Source: an uncultured Prevotella sp. (GTDB taxonomy: Bacteria; Bacteroidota; Bacteroidia; Bacteroidales; Bacteroidaceae). Taken from it: 64,000 nucleotides of DNA. This document shows positions 35,680 to 43,573 of this stretch, piece after piece. Made by a program: the position numbers and the translations under genes. The DNA lies in NCBI GenBank assembly GCA_937906495.1, contig CALCVT010000102.1:1-64000 (forward strand), read 5' to 3'. The notes beneath the pieces are model-generated. The model did not search any database. It was not told the DNA's origin and saw only the letters and a list, made by a program, of their open reading frames with translations. Numbering within the stretch: the stretch's first letter is position 1; the number at the start of each line of letters is the position of its first letter.

Positions 35680-37935
35680 CTACAAGATTTCGCGGTAGGC
35701 CTTGAAGTTCTTAATCATCTCAGAAATTTCAAGCAAGAGTTGTTCGGTTTCCTGCGTCATATGAAGGATGAGCGAAGTTGCTGTAAGGTTATTGTCGGCC
35801 GACTGGATAGCAACACCAATATCCTGGATAAAGACTGAAAGATCTTTTTGCAACTCTGCACTACGGCCCATAAGCACATCATTATCTTCGCTACGCTGGT
35901 TACGCAAGTTCGAAGCAGCTTCGGTCATCAACTCTACCACTCTGCCGCGCAACTTGCAATACCGTTCGGCAAGGAGGGAATCAATGGGAGTAAAATGGTT
36001 ATCAACATGCTCGCGGGCAGGCTCTGCAATGCGAATCAGTCCGTAAAGCATCTGACGGAGCGAGTTGTGAATGAGGTGGAAGTTTGTGCTTAAACGGATA
36101 CCGGCTACAGGCGGCTCGGCACGACGCAAACAAATGGTTTCGCGACGACGCAGATTCTTTAAATCGCGCTTACTGCGGTTCAGGTCGTTCAAAGCATGAC
36201 GGATGGGACGAAGTTTTTCGACAAAGAGTCCATCGGTCGAACGCTGCAGAAGATCGGCATATTTCTCAAGGACTTCGGCAACGCTCATTTGGATGTGGCG
36301 GGTAAGCATCGGCACAATCGTTGTGCGGTCTTTAGCCTGGAGCATCTGCTGGAAGAGGATGTCGCCCTCCTGGGTTTCTTCCTTTTGTTTCTTGGCAAAC
36401 CGCTGCTGGCTGTGAATGATGCTGTAAATGCCCGCTGCCACAATTATCAATACGGCAACTACGCCGCCAAAGTTCATGAGCATGGCTATGATGAAGCAAG
36501 CCGTAAATGCAACACCGGCTGTAATAAACCAACCACCGATAACGGTTAGTACACCGGTTATACGGAACACTGCGCTCTCACGGCTCCAGGCACGGTCGGC
36601 AAGCGACGAACCCATGGCTACCATAAAGGTAACGAATGTAGTTGAAAGGGGAAGTTTAAGCGAAGTTCCCAAGGCTATAAGCAAAGAGGCTACAACCAGA
36701 TTGACCGAAGCACGGAGCATATCGTAGGCAGCACCATTATCTTCAACATCTTCGGGAATCTGGAAACGGCTATCTATATAGCGCGAAACGCTTGTAGGAG
36801 TTACATTAGCTACAACATTAGCCACTGAATTGCTCCAACGCACCAAACTACGTGCAACCTTCGAAGAACCGAACATCTCATCGCCTTCGTTTTTGCGCGA
36901 AAGACCTACTTCGGTTTCAACCACCTTGCGGGCTTTCTTGGAAGTTGCCAACGAGAACACCATGATAGCTCCAGCTGCAGCCAAGAAGTAGATTGGTGTT
37001 TTTGCCGAGCCGTGAAGCGAAACCATCATGAAGGTTTCGGGGGTGAGACCCGCACCATTGGCTGTAAAGTCGAGATATGAACTAAAGCCGGCCAGAGGCA
37101 CACCAATAAAGTTTACAAGGTCATTACCGGCAAAGGCTGTTGCGAGCGCAAATGTACCGCAGAGTACAATTATGCGGAACACATTTACCTTCATGATATG
37201 AAGTAACTGCATAAGCACGGTTGATACGGCAAACACAGCCCCGAGAATTACCAACAAATGCGTATTGATAAATGCCTTGATGTCGGCATTCATAAAAGAA
37301 AGGTCCTTGAGGCCTTTAAAGAGCATGAAGTAAAGAATAGAGGTAATGGCTATACCACCGAAAAAGCCTATTTTCCAACGCAAATTCTTAGTTATCTGGA
37401 AGGTAAAGATAATACGTGTAAGATATTGGATAAGCGAACCGAAGACAAAGGCAATGGGCACACTCATAAAGATACCAAGTATCACCTCAAGTGCTTTGGA
37501 TGTATTCAAATAGTCGCCTATACCCAGAGCCAGTCCATCACCAGCCATTTTAATAAGCACAAAGGCGAACGAGGCTCCCAAAAGTTCAAATACCATCGAT
37601 ACGGTGGTTGACGTAGGCATACCAAACGAGTTGAAGATGTCGAGCAACACAATGTCGGTAACCATCACCGCAAGATAGATATACATCACTTCGCGGTAAC
37701 TAAAGTATTCCGGAGTGAATATACCATGCCGGGCAATATCCATCATTCCATTGCTCAAGATACATCCGGCAAATACACCTACCGATGCGATAATGAGCAA
37801 CGTACGGAAACGAGCCGTTCGCGACCCGATTGCCGAGTTCAAAAAGTTAACTGCGTCGTTGCTCACACCGACCCATAGGTCGAAGGCTGCAAGGACAAAA
37901 AGGAATATGACCATTCCAAGGTACATCCATTCCAT
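35680..37935 (-). CDS. pit: PiT-family inorganic phosphate transporter with C-terminal PhoU-like domain
   Basis: 751 residues. The PiT signature is seen twice: GVSNDAVNFLNSAIG at about 23-37, and AFAGNDLVNFIGVPLAG in the second half. About 12 membrane helices reach to residue 510 or so. The remaining 230 residues are soluble and helical (RHIQMSVAEVLEKYADLLQ, FHLIHNSLRQMLYGLIRIAEPAREHV, LILHMTQETEQLLLEISEMIKNFKAY), resembling PhoU/DUF47 bundles that tune Pit transport. It sits between the porin gene and, divergently, a two-component system. Pho-box-like repeats are upstream. Confidence 0.92.
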   Translation of the reverse strand: MEWMYLGMVIFLFVLAAFDLWVGVSNDAVNFLNSAIGSRTARFRTLLIIASVGVFAGCILSNGMMDIARHGIFTPEYFSYREVMYIYLAVMVTDIVLLDIFNSFGMPTSTTVSMVFELLGASFAFVLIKMAGDGLALGIGDYLNTSKALEVILGIFMSVPIAFVFGSLIQYLTRIIFTFQITKNLRWKIGFFGGIAITSILYFMLFKGLKDLSFMNADIKAFINTHLLVILGAVFAVSTVLMQLLHIMKVNVFRIIVLCGTFALATAFAGNDLVNFIGVPLAGFSSYLDFTANGAGLTPETFMMVSLHGSAKTPIYFLAAAGAIMVFSLATSKKARKVVETEVGLSRKNEGDEMFGSSKVARSLVRWSNSVANVVANVTPTSVSRYIDSRFQIPEDVEDNGAAYDMLRASVNLVVASLLIALGTSLKLPLSTTFVTFMVAMGSSLADRAWSRESAVFRITGVLTVIGGWFITAGVAFTACFIIAMLMNFGGVVAVLIIVAAGIYSIIHSQQRFAKKQKEETQEGDILFQQMLQAKDRTTIVPMLTRHIQMSVAEVLEKYADLLQRSTDGLFVEKLRPIRHALNDLNRSKRDLKNLRRRETICLRRAEPPVAGIRLSTNFHLIHNSLRQMLYGLIRIAEPAREHVDNHFTPIDSLLAERYCKLRGRVVELMTEAASNLRNQRSEDNDVLMGRSAELQKDLSVFIQDIGVAIQSADNNLTATSLILHMTQETEQLLLEISEMIKNFKAYREIL

Positions 37936-37980
37936 ACTACATTTTCTTTTGTTGGGTTTGTATTGTTTGATTTACGGGTG

Positions 37981-37988
37981 CAAAATTA
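37981..37988 (-). promoter_or_regulatory. -7 element of the PiT gene
   Basis: TAATTTTG on the minus strand, 45 bases before the ATG. The nearest TTG is 25 bases upstream, too far for the standard pattern, as expected if an activator compensates. Confidence 0.5.
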
Positions 37989-38019
37989 GACGTAGCATGT
38001 TGGGGTTATGTGACAAAGG

Positions 38020-38037
38020 TGTTAAGAAGTTGTTACA
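38020..38037 (+). promoter_or_regulatory. Pho-box-like direct repeat near pit
   Basis: TGTTAAG-AAGT-TGTTACA: two 7-base half-sites 11 bases apart, the same layout as the E. coli Pho box (7-base repeats with 11-base period). It lies about 32 bases upstream of the pit -7 element. Confidence 0.5.
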
Positions 38038-38073
38038 ATGCCAGGGTTGCTCAAAAATGGGACCCGGAAAGCA

Positions 38074-38091
38074 TATTACAACTCTGTAACA
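38074..38091 (-). promoter_or_regulatory. Second Pho-box-like direct repeat
   Basis: Read on the minus strand: TGTTACA-GAGT-TGTAATA, again with an 11-base period. It has the opposite orientation to the first site. Confidence 0.5.
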
Positions 38092-38268
38092 TGGTATAAA
38101 CCAAAGGGGTTTGGCCAACAAATATTACTGATTTCCAGCTGCAGACGTAACTTTCACAAAAAATTAACCTTACTCCCAGCTACAAGATGAAGGAAAAGCC
38201 GTAATATTGCATCGCCTTAGCAAATGGTGCATACGCTTGGCCTTTTGCAACAGGCTTTATGACAAAGA

Positions 38269-38283
38269 TGTTACGCTGTTACA
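38269..38283 (+). promoter_or_regulatory. TGTTAC direct repeat upstream of the regulator gene
   Basis: TGTTACG-C-TGTTACA, half-sites like those of the two Pho-like sites but only 8 bases apart, about 80 bases before the response regulator ATG. The flank TGACAAAGATG copies the flank of the site at 38020. Confidence 0.4.
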
Positions 38284-38311
38284 ATCTCGCTAACAGCGTG
38301 CGAGCGCCAAT

Positions 38312-38325
38312 TAAGGCCGGCCTTA
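38312..38325. promoter_or_regulatory. 14-bp palindrome upstream of the regulator gene
   Basis: TAAGGCCGGCCTTA is its own complement over all 14 bases, 37 bases before the ATG. Role unknown; it could be an operator or chance. Confidence 0.35.
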
Positions 38326-38362
38326 GCCCGATTAACCATCACACCTACATATATATTATATT

Positions 38363-39034
38363 ATGGCTTATAAAATTCTTGTTGTTGACGATGAACCCGA
38401 TTTGCGCGAAATTCTGCAGTGTAACCTCGAAAGCGCCGGTTACGAAGTCGACACAGCCGAGTCGGCCGAGGAGGCGCTGCATATACTCTCGCCCGAACAC
38501 AACCTCATTTTACTTGACGTGATGCTCGGCGGGATGTCGGGTTTCCGAATGGCCGAAAAACTGCGCAAGGAACTCAAAAACCAAACGCCCATCATCTTTC
38601 TTACGGCCAAAGACACTGAGAACGACATGCTTACCGGCTTCTCGGCCGGAGGCGATGACTATATTTCAAAACCCTTTTCGCTACACGAGGTTCTGGCTCG
38701 TATCAAAGCCATTCTCCGCCGCGTACAAGTAGAGCCGGCATGCACCGAAATCAAAGTAGGCGGACTGGTTGTTGATTTTGTAAAAAAGGTAGTACGGGCC
38801 AACGATAAGGATGTCAGGCTCTCACCCAAGGAATTCGGCATTCTCAGCATGCTGGCCAAATCGCCCGGCCGTGTATTCTCGCGTGAGGAAATCTTAGCTG
38901 AAGTATGGCATGGCGACAGCTATGTTCTAGACCGCACCGTCGATGTACACATTGCCCGCATTCGACGCAAACTTGAGGACGAAGCGCACCACCTGACTAA
39001 CCGTCAGGGCTATGGCTACTGCTTTGAGGAATAA
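38363..39034 (+). CDS. OmpR/PhoB-family response regulator
   Basis: 223 residues. Receiver domain (3-120) with Asp9, Asp10, phosphoacceptor Asp52 in LILLDVML and Lys102 in SKPF. The C-terminal winged helix (130-223) has EFGILSMLAKSPGRVFSREEIL and VLDRTVDVHIARIRRKLED, the usual OmpR recognition-helix region. It pairs with the kinase encoded 141 bases downstream. Given the divergent phosphate transporter and Pho-like sites, a PhoB role is likely (inference). Confidence 0.93.
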   Translation: MAYKILVVDDEPDLREILQCNLESAGYEVDTAESAEEALHILSPEHNLILLDVMLGGMSGFRMAEKLRKELKNQTPIIFLTAKDTENDMLTGFSAGGDDYISKPFSLHEVLARIKAILRRVQVEPACTEIKVGGLVVDFVKKVVRANDKDVRLSPKEFGILSMLAKSPGRVFSREEILAEVWHGDSYVLDRTVDVHIARIRRKLEDEAHHLTNRQGYGYCFEE

Positions 39035-39175
39035 GCCGGAGTTGAGGGTGGTGCACAAAAGCCATGCTGCCCGGCAACATCGCTGCTGCATGCTATTACA
39101 ACACTCTTTTCATCCCCCTAAATTCCCCCTTTTATTGCCTTACCTGGCATAGAACCATACTAACCCATCTGCCGA

Positions 39176-40948
39176 ATGACTTACCGTTCAAAGCTACTCA
39201 TCAACTTTATTGCGCTCTTTGCCGGATTTACCATGCTACTCGTGGTGTTCCAATATAACCGCGAGCGCATTTACAAGCGCGACTTGCTCGAGGCGCGGCT
39301 TGAAAGCTATGCCGATGTGGTGGCCGCCGAAGTCGAAACTTCAAAACAAGCCGGCGACTCGCTGCACTTTCTCAACCTGGCCGACCTGCTGCCCGAGGAA
39401 TTGCGACTGACTGTTATCAGCCGGCGCGGTGTTGTGCTCTACGAATCGTCGAGCCACAGCATTGCAGATATGGACAACCACCACGACCGTTCTGAAGTTG
39501 AAACTGCCCTGCAACACCACATGGGATCGGACATCCGCATGTCAGAAACCGACAAGCACGAATACTTTTACTTTGCCAAAACTTACACCGGATACATTGT
39601 ACGTGTGGCCATGCCCTACGACAATTCGGTGCAAAGCCTCATGAAGGCCGACAACGTATTTCTTTGGTTCGTGCTAATGCTCTTTCCTGTGGCCATTGTC
39701 ATTCTGATTCAAATATCCGGGCACCTGGGAAAAGCTGTATCGGGCCTGCGCATCTTTATGAACTCGGCCGACCGCGGACTGGTAGACTACGACGAGATTA
39801 AGTTCCCGAAAACCGAACTGGGCGAGATTGGGCATTCCATTATGCTTAAGTACAAGGAGTTGGAGGAATCAAACAAAAAAATTGCACGCCAGCGCGAACG
39901 CCTCATGCGCCACTTCCACTACTTTGAAGAGGGGATTGCCATCTTTACACCAGAGTGTAAAACAATCTACGCCAACCCGCGCTTTGTGCAATACGTCAAT
40001 GTCATCCTCGACCACCCTACGGCCAACCTCGACACCATGTGGTGCTCCAAGCCATTTGCACCGGCCGTTGAATTTCTAAAAATTAACGGTGGTACTCGCC
40101 AGGGTACTGAAGAGGCGCCCATCTTCAGGTTTAACATACGCAGCGGGGGAAATACCTTCAGCGTACAGCAACTCATTTACAGCGACGGAAGTTTCGAAAT
40201 TACTCTGGCCGACATTACTCGTGCTGAAAAGAACAAAAAGCTCAAACAACAGATGAGCAACAACATTACGCACGAACTGCGCACACCGGTGAGCAGCATT
40301 CGCGGATACATCGAAACTATCAACAATTGTCTCGGGCTGAGCGAAGAGCGCAAACGCTACTTCATGGAAAAAGCATACGCACAGGTGATACGCCTTACCG
40401 ACCTTATTCACGATGTGGCACTGATTACAAAAACCGAAGAAGCTGCCGAACTACTGCCACGCGAAGAAGTGGTACTAGCCAAGGTGGTGAACGATGCGCA
40501 GGAGGATTTGAACGAGCAGTTCAACACTACGCGCATGCAACTCATCACGCATATTCCCGACAAACTGACCATCAATGGTAACTACTCGCTGATTTACTCC
40601 ATCTTCCGCAACTTGATGGAAAACAGTTTGCGCTATGCCGGTGAGGACAAGGAAATACACATCAACTGCTATAATGTGACTGAGGAGTTTGTTTACTTCT
40701 CGGTTTACGATACCGGGAACGGTGTGCCCGAAGAGCACCTTCCGCGCCTCTTTGAACGCTTTTACCGCATCACCGAAGGGCGCACGCGCGATAAAGGAGG
40801 AACGGGCCTAGGCTTGTCGATTGTTCGAAATGCTGTACAACTACACCACGGCGACATTTCGGTACGTAATCGAAAAGAAGGCGGATTGGAGTTCCTATTC
40901 TCGCTCGAACGACAACCGGGAATTACCCGCGATTTTCAATCTTTATAA
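39176..40948 (+). CDS. Sensor histidine kinase (PhoR-like)
   Basis: 590 residues. Membrane helices at about 8-26 and 161-181 enclose a periplasmic sensor of roughly 130 residues; then HAMP-like and PAS-like parts. The H box is NNITHELRTPVSSIRGYIE (His366). ATPase motifs: RNLMENSLRYAG (Asn483), YDTGNGVPEEHL, FERFYR and GGTGLGLSIVRNAV. It should phosphorylate the regulator encoded upstream. PhoR fits by neighbourhood; the sensor domain itself gives no ligand. Confidence 0.92.
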   Translation: MTYRSKLLINFIALFAGFTMLLVVFQYNRERIYKRDLLEARLESYADVVAAEVETSKQAGDSLHFLNLADLLPEELRLTVISRRGVVLYESSSHSIADMDNHHDRSEVETALQHHMGSDIRMSETDKHEYFYFAKTYTGYIVRVAMPYDNSVQSLMKADNVFLWFVLMLFPVAIVILIQISGHLGKAVSGLRIFMNSADRGLVDYDEIKFPKTELGEIGHSIMLKYKELEESNKKIARQRERLMRHFHYFEEGIAIFTPECKTIYANPRFVQYVNVILDHPTANLDTMWCSKPFAPAVEFLKINGGTRQGTEEAPIFRFNIRSGGNTFSVQQLIYSDGSFEITLADITRAEKNKKLKQQMSNNITHELRTPVSSIRGYIETINNCLGLSEERKRYFMEKAYAQVIRLTDLIHDVALITKTEEAAELLPREEVVLAKVVNDAQEDLNEQFNTTRMQLITHIPDKLTINGNYSLIYSIFRNLMENSLRYAGEDKEIHINCYNVTEEFVYFSVYDTGNGVPEEHLPRLFERFYRITEGRTRDKGGTGLGLSIVRNAVQLHHGDISVRNRKEGGLEFLFSLERQPGITRDFQSL

Positions 40949-41189
40949 ATGTCTATCAAGTGCCGTTACGGAGTATTGAATGTGCTGCATCGCCCACTCC
41001 GCAACGGTACTTTGCATGTAAAGGGCTGTAACGCTGCTATGCGATACTTTGATGAACGTTAATGATTCTCAAAAAACGCCATATCGACACTGCCCGGGGC
41101 TTTAAGCCATGCTAAATGCATACTTTACAAGGCTCTTCAAATCGTTTAAAGCAATAAACACCGGGTGTATAACTTTCAAAACACGGGAT

Positions 41190-41277
41190 TAAAATGAACA
41201 AATGGCGCTGTAGTTTTAACTAATGGAGCGATAGAAATTACGGTCGGGGCGATAGAAAATTCTATCGCCCCGACCGT
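41190..41277 (+). repeat. Family B tandem repeat, four units, ending in an 18-bp hairpin
   Basis: Units begin at 41190, 41211, 41232 and 41253, exactly 21 bases apart; the third starts TAGAAATTACGGTCGGGGCG. Arms 41240-41257 and 41260-41277 are perfect 18-base complements, so the last unit folds back on the one before. The same unit and period are found at 17655-17730. Confidence 0.85.
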
Positions 41278-41343
41278 TAACGCCCTTTTAGGGCTTCAAA
41301 CTGCGGCCTTACGGCCTGTTTTCCAGTTTCTTATCTGCATTAA

Positions 41344-41383
41344 CACCAGGGGCTGGCTTGCTCACACAAGCCAGCCCCTGGTG
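41344..41383. terminator. Bidirectional terminator between kinase and rsmD
   Basis: Arms 41344-41360 and 41367-41383 are a perfect 17-bp stem with a 6-base loop, followed by CTTTTAT. Confidence 0.88.
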
Positions 41384-41543
41384 CTTTTATGATATCGCCT
41401 CTCCTTTGCTTACGTACAAAGTTAAGTATTTTGAAACGCCGGAACAAATGCTTACTCCACCCTGCCCCCACAAAGGGCAGCAAGGAGATACAGCCAATTG
41501 AGTAGTGCCAAATTTGTTGAACCTCCTACAACTGCATTTTTTA

Positions 41544-42077
41544 CTACTTGCGGAAAATGCTAAAGTTAACACTGCCGTAGGCACGGTGCTCCACAAAGCC
41601 CGGCAATTGGCTGAAATCGTTGTTCTTTCCGTGTTCGAGCACAAAGAGCGAGCCTTCCCTGAGTAACTTCGAGGCCATGACTCTTTGCGGCAGTTCGGGC
41701 AATTCGGGCAAGGCATAGGGCGGATCGGCAAACACCAAATCATAGGCCTGTCCGCAGCGTTCTATAAAACGCAAAGCATCGGCACAAAGAGGGTTCCAGG
41801 CCTCATCGGCCAACACCTTCTGACATTGTGCTATAAAGGCAAAGTGCCTACGGTCTTTTTCGACCGTTGTTACTTGTAAACAGCCGCGCGAGAGCAACTC
41901 TAACGAGATGCTTCCGGTGCCACCAAAGAGGTCGAGCGCCGTAGTCTCTTCAAAATCGAGGTAGGCCCGCAGCACATTAAACAAATTCTCCTTGGCAAAG
42001 TCGGTTGTCGGGCGAGCCTTGAAGGTGCGGGGCACCTCAAAATGCCTTCCTTTATATTTTCCGGTTATAATTCGCAT
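41544..42077 (-). CDS. rsmD: 16S rRNA (guanine966-N2)-methyltransferase
   Basis: 177 residues from ATG 42077 (MRIITGKYKGRHFEVP), the conserved RsmD start; a start 8 codons earlier would overlap the gene in front. SAM-binding ALDLFGGTGSISLELLSRG and catalytic DPPY in LVFADPPYALPEL are intact. It methylates G966 of 16S rRNA. It follows the DUF3822 gene by 5 bases, a common Bacteroidetes pair. Confidence 0.93.
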   Translation of the reverse strand: MRIITGKYKGRHFEVPRTFKARPTTDFAKENLFNVLRAYLDFEETTALDLFGGTGSISLELLSRGCLQVTTVEKDRRHFAFIAQCQKVLADEAWNPLCADALRFIERCGQAYDLVFADPPYALPELPELPQRVMASKLLREGSLFVLEHGKNNDFSQLPGFVEHRAYGSVNFSIFRK

Positions 42078-42082
42078 AATTC

Positions 42083-42862
42083 TTATTTTATCAAGGCACA
42101 CATCAGGTCGTAAGGCACTTGGGGTGTTGTCGACACGATGTGGCGGTTAAACTCTGCAGCCGGATTAACGGCATATACACGTCTGGCATATTTGGCCAGT
42201 TCATCGACCAGCGCATTGCGCAGCATGGAGTCGCCTGCTACGAATAATGGTGCTGTTGCAAGGTCTACCCCTTGCTGTGTAGCAAGACTGAAGGTGTAGT
42301 AGCACATGTCCGAAAGTGTGCGCACGTTATAGGAGTTTAGCAGCACCAAGCGGCTGTCCTCCATAACAGCAATGATAGCCGTTCCGTCATGCTGGTAAAC
42401 AAACAGGCGTTTGCCCTCGGCATTGCCCAACCCCTTACCTGCAAAATGCTGTAGCACAGGTCCGTATACCGAGGTATAGCGCACAGAGCCAAATGCCTCT
42501 TCAATGGTATGGCAGGTTGCCTGACTCAAGGCAAAGAGCAGTACAAGATTGGAGGCGGGCACTGTATCGTAAAATATACGTCGGCGCTCGCTCGATGTAA
42601 AGCAGTAGTTGTAAATGCATTCGGCATCCTCCTCCTGAAATTCAGCAAGGGGCACTGGGGTAACCGGAGCATCAACCAGTACTTCTACACGGTCGAAAGG
42701 CTGTTTGAGCAACTCAAGCTGGCTCATGGCTTCGCGTAAATTAACTGTGAGCGAGGCCTGTGGCCGCACTTTATAGGGCTCAAAGTTAAACGCTACCTCG
42801 CTCCCTCCTGCCCAGGTAGCAAAGCAGAGGTCGGTGTCGGATATGCGGATATACAGGTTCAA
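42083..42862 (-). CDS. DUF3822 family protein
   Basis: 259 residues, soluble, no signal peptide. The order of strands and blocks (LYIRISDTDLCFATW at the start; LVLLFALSQATCHTIEEAF; KRLFVYQHDGTAIIAVMEDSRLVLLNSYNVRTLSDMCYYTF) matches DUF3822, an actin-like-fold protein regularly found just upstream of rsmD in Bacteroidetes. No function known. The 5-base gap to rsmD implies cotranscription. Confidence 0.88.
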   Translation of the reverse strand: MNLYIRISDTDLCFATWAGGSEVAFNFEPYKVRPQASLTVNLREAMSQLELLKQPFDRVEVLVDAPVTPVPLAEFQEEDAECIYNYCFTSSERRRIFYDTVPASNLVLLFALSQATCHTIEEAFGSVRYTSVYGPVLQHFAGKGLGNAEGKRLFVYQHDGTAIIAVMEDSRLVLLNSYNVRTLSDMCYYTFSLATQQGVDLATAPLFVAGDSMLRNALVDELAKYARRVYAVNPAAEFNRHIVSTTPQVPYDLMCALIK

Positions 42863-42939
42863 GGTTCTGTCTGGGTATTAAGGGTTAAACAGTTTGTAGG
42901 CTCTGCCTTACCATGCCCTGCACACCCCACTGGCTGGTG

Positions 42940-43317
42940 TCAGCCTTTGAGTTTGCGGGCAAGTTTGCGCCACAAAGGGCGAGCAGCAAGAGCTAATGCC
43001 ACACCTAAGCTGTTGGCTGCAAAGTCAAGCCAGTCGGCGCTGCGATAAGTGGTAAGTTTATCTTGTGCAAGTTCTACCAGTCCACTCATGGCTATGGGCA
43101 GCAATACGGCCAGCAGCAACTGCCGGGTGCGCTCCCAGTGCAGCCCGCTGCGAAAATACTCTACCCAAAACACCGCACAGCTACCTAAATACATGGTGAT
43201 GTGCACCCATTTGTCGAATCCGTCGAACATGCCTATGCGCATGCTGGGTGTGCGAAACAGGCAGAGGTACCAAATGAGCACAATGCAGATAAATGTAAAC
43301 GGAAACTTGCGGAGCAT
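42940..43317 (-). CDS. VanZ-like membrane protein
   Basis: 125 residues from ATG 43317, which follows the stop of the DUF4250 gene directly. Four helices. FDGFDKWVHITMYLGSCAVFWVEY and VELAQDKLTTYRSADWLDFAANSLGVALA match the VanZ-like pattern (conserved His and Glu, Asp-rich end). Named after VanZ of teicoplanin resistance, but most members have no known role. No other glycopeptide resistance gene is near. Confidence 0.87.
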   Translation of the reverse strand: MLRKFPFTFICIVLIWYLCLFRTPSMRIGMFDGFDKWVHITMYLGSCAVFWVEYFRSGLHWERTRQLLLAVLLPIAMSGLVELAQDKLTTYRSADWLDFAANSLGVALALAARPLWRKLARKLKG

Positions 43318-43318
43318 A

Positions 43319-43495
43319 TTACCAAAACTTGTTTTGAGCAGCATTATACTCAAATCCGGCTTGTGCCAGCTGCTGTTCAATGGTTTCTTTGTCAACGCCC
43401 ATATCCTGGCATAGGGCATCGAGCGAATGGTATTCGTCGCGCAGTTTGGTATTCACTACGCTGAAAAGCATCATCGGGTCGTTGGGTAAAGTCAT
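43319..43495 (-). CDS. DUF4250 protein, small
   Basis: 58 residues from ATG 43495. The whole protein is the DUF4250 domain: LPNDPMMLFSVVNTKLRDEYHSLDALCQDMGVDKETIEQQLAQAGFEYN. Probably a helix-turn-helix-like small protein; function unknown. A strong promoter sits 24 bases upstream, and the stop is directly followed by the VanZ-like ATG. Confidence 0.88.
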   Translation of the reverse strand: MTLPNDPMMLFSVVNTKLRDEYHSLDALCQDMGVDKETIEQQLAQAGFEYNAAQNKFW

Positions 43496-43518
43496 AGTTA
43501 CTTGCTTATTATCGGAGG

Positions 43519-43550
43519 CAAAATTACGCAATCTTTTTTGTCTGCCCAAA
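43519..43550 (-). promoter_or_regulatory. Promoter of the DUF4250-VanZ pair
   Basis: On the minus strand TTTG (43550-43547), 20 bases, then TAATTTTG (43526-43519), a full -33/-7 match. Confidence 0.78.
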
Positions 43551-43573
43551 TAGGTTGGGGCTTGCATGGGGCC

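Larger units (their letters stand above)
37936..38362. other. 427-base divergent control region between pit and the regulator gene
   Basis: It holds a -7 element for pit, two Pho-box-like direct repeats with 11-base period, a third TGTTAC pair nearer the regulator gene, and a 14-bp palindrome. A segment beginning TGACAAAG-TGTTA and ending TGTTACAAT occurs near both ends (38011-38039 and 38260-38285). Confidence 0.65.
40949..41543. other. 595-base intergenic region with repeats and terminators
   Basis: Between the converging kinase and rsmD genes. It carries a degenerate family A-like dyad (GTGTATAACTTTCAAAACAC, 41165-41184), four family B repeat units, an 18-bp perfect hairpin formed by the last units, and a 17-bp terminator stem. 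The first 200 bases show nothing. Confidence 0.6.
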
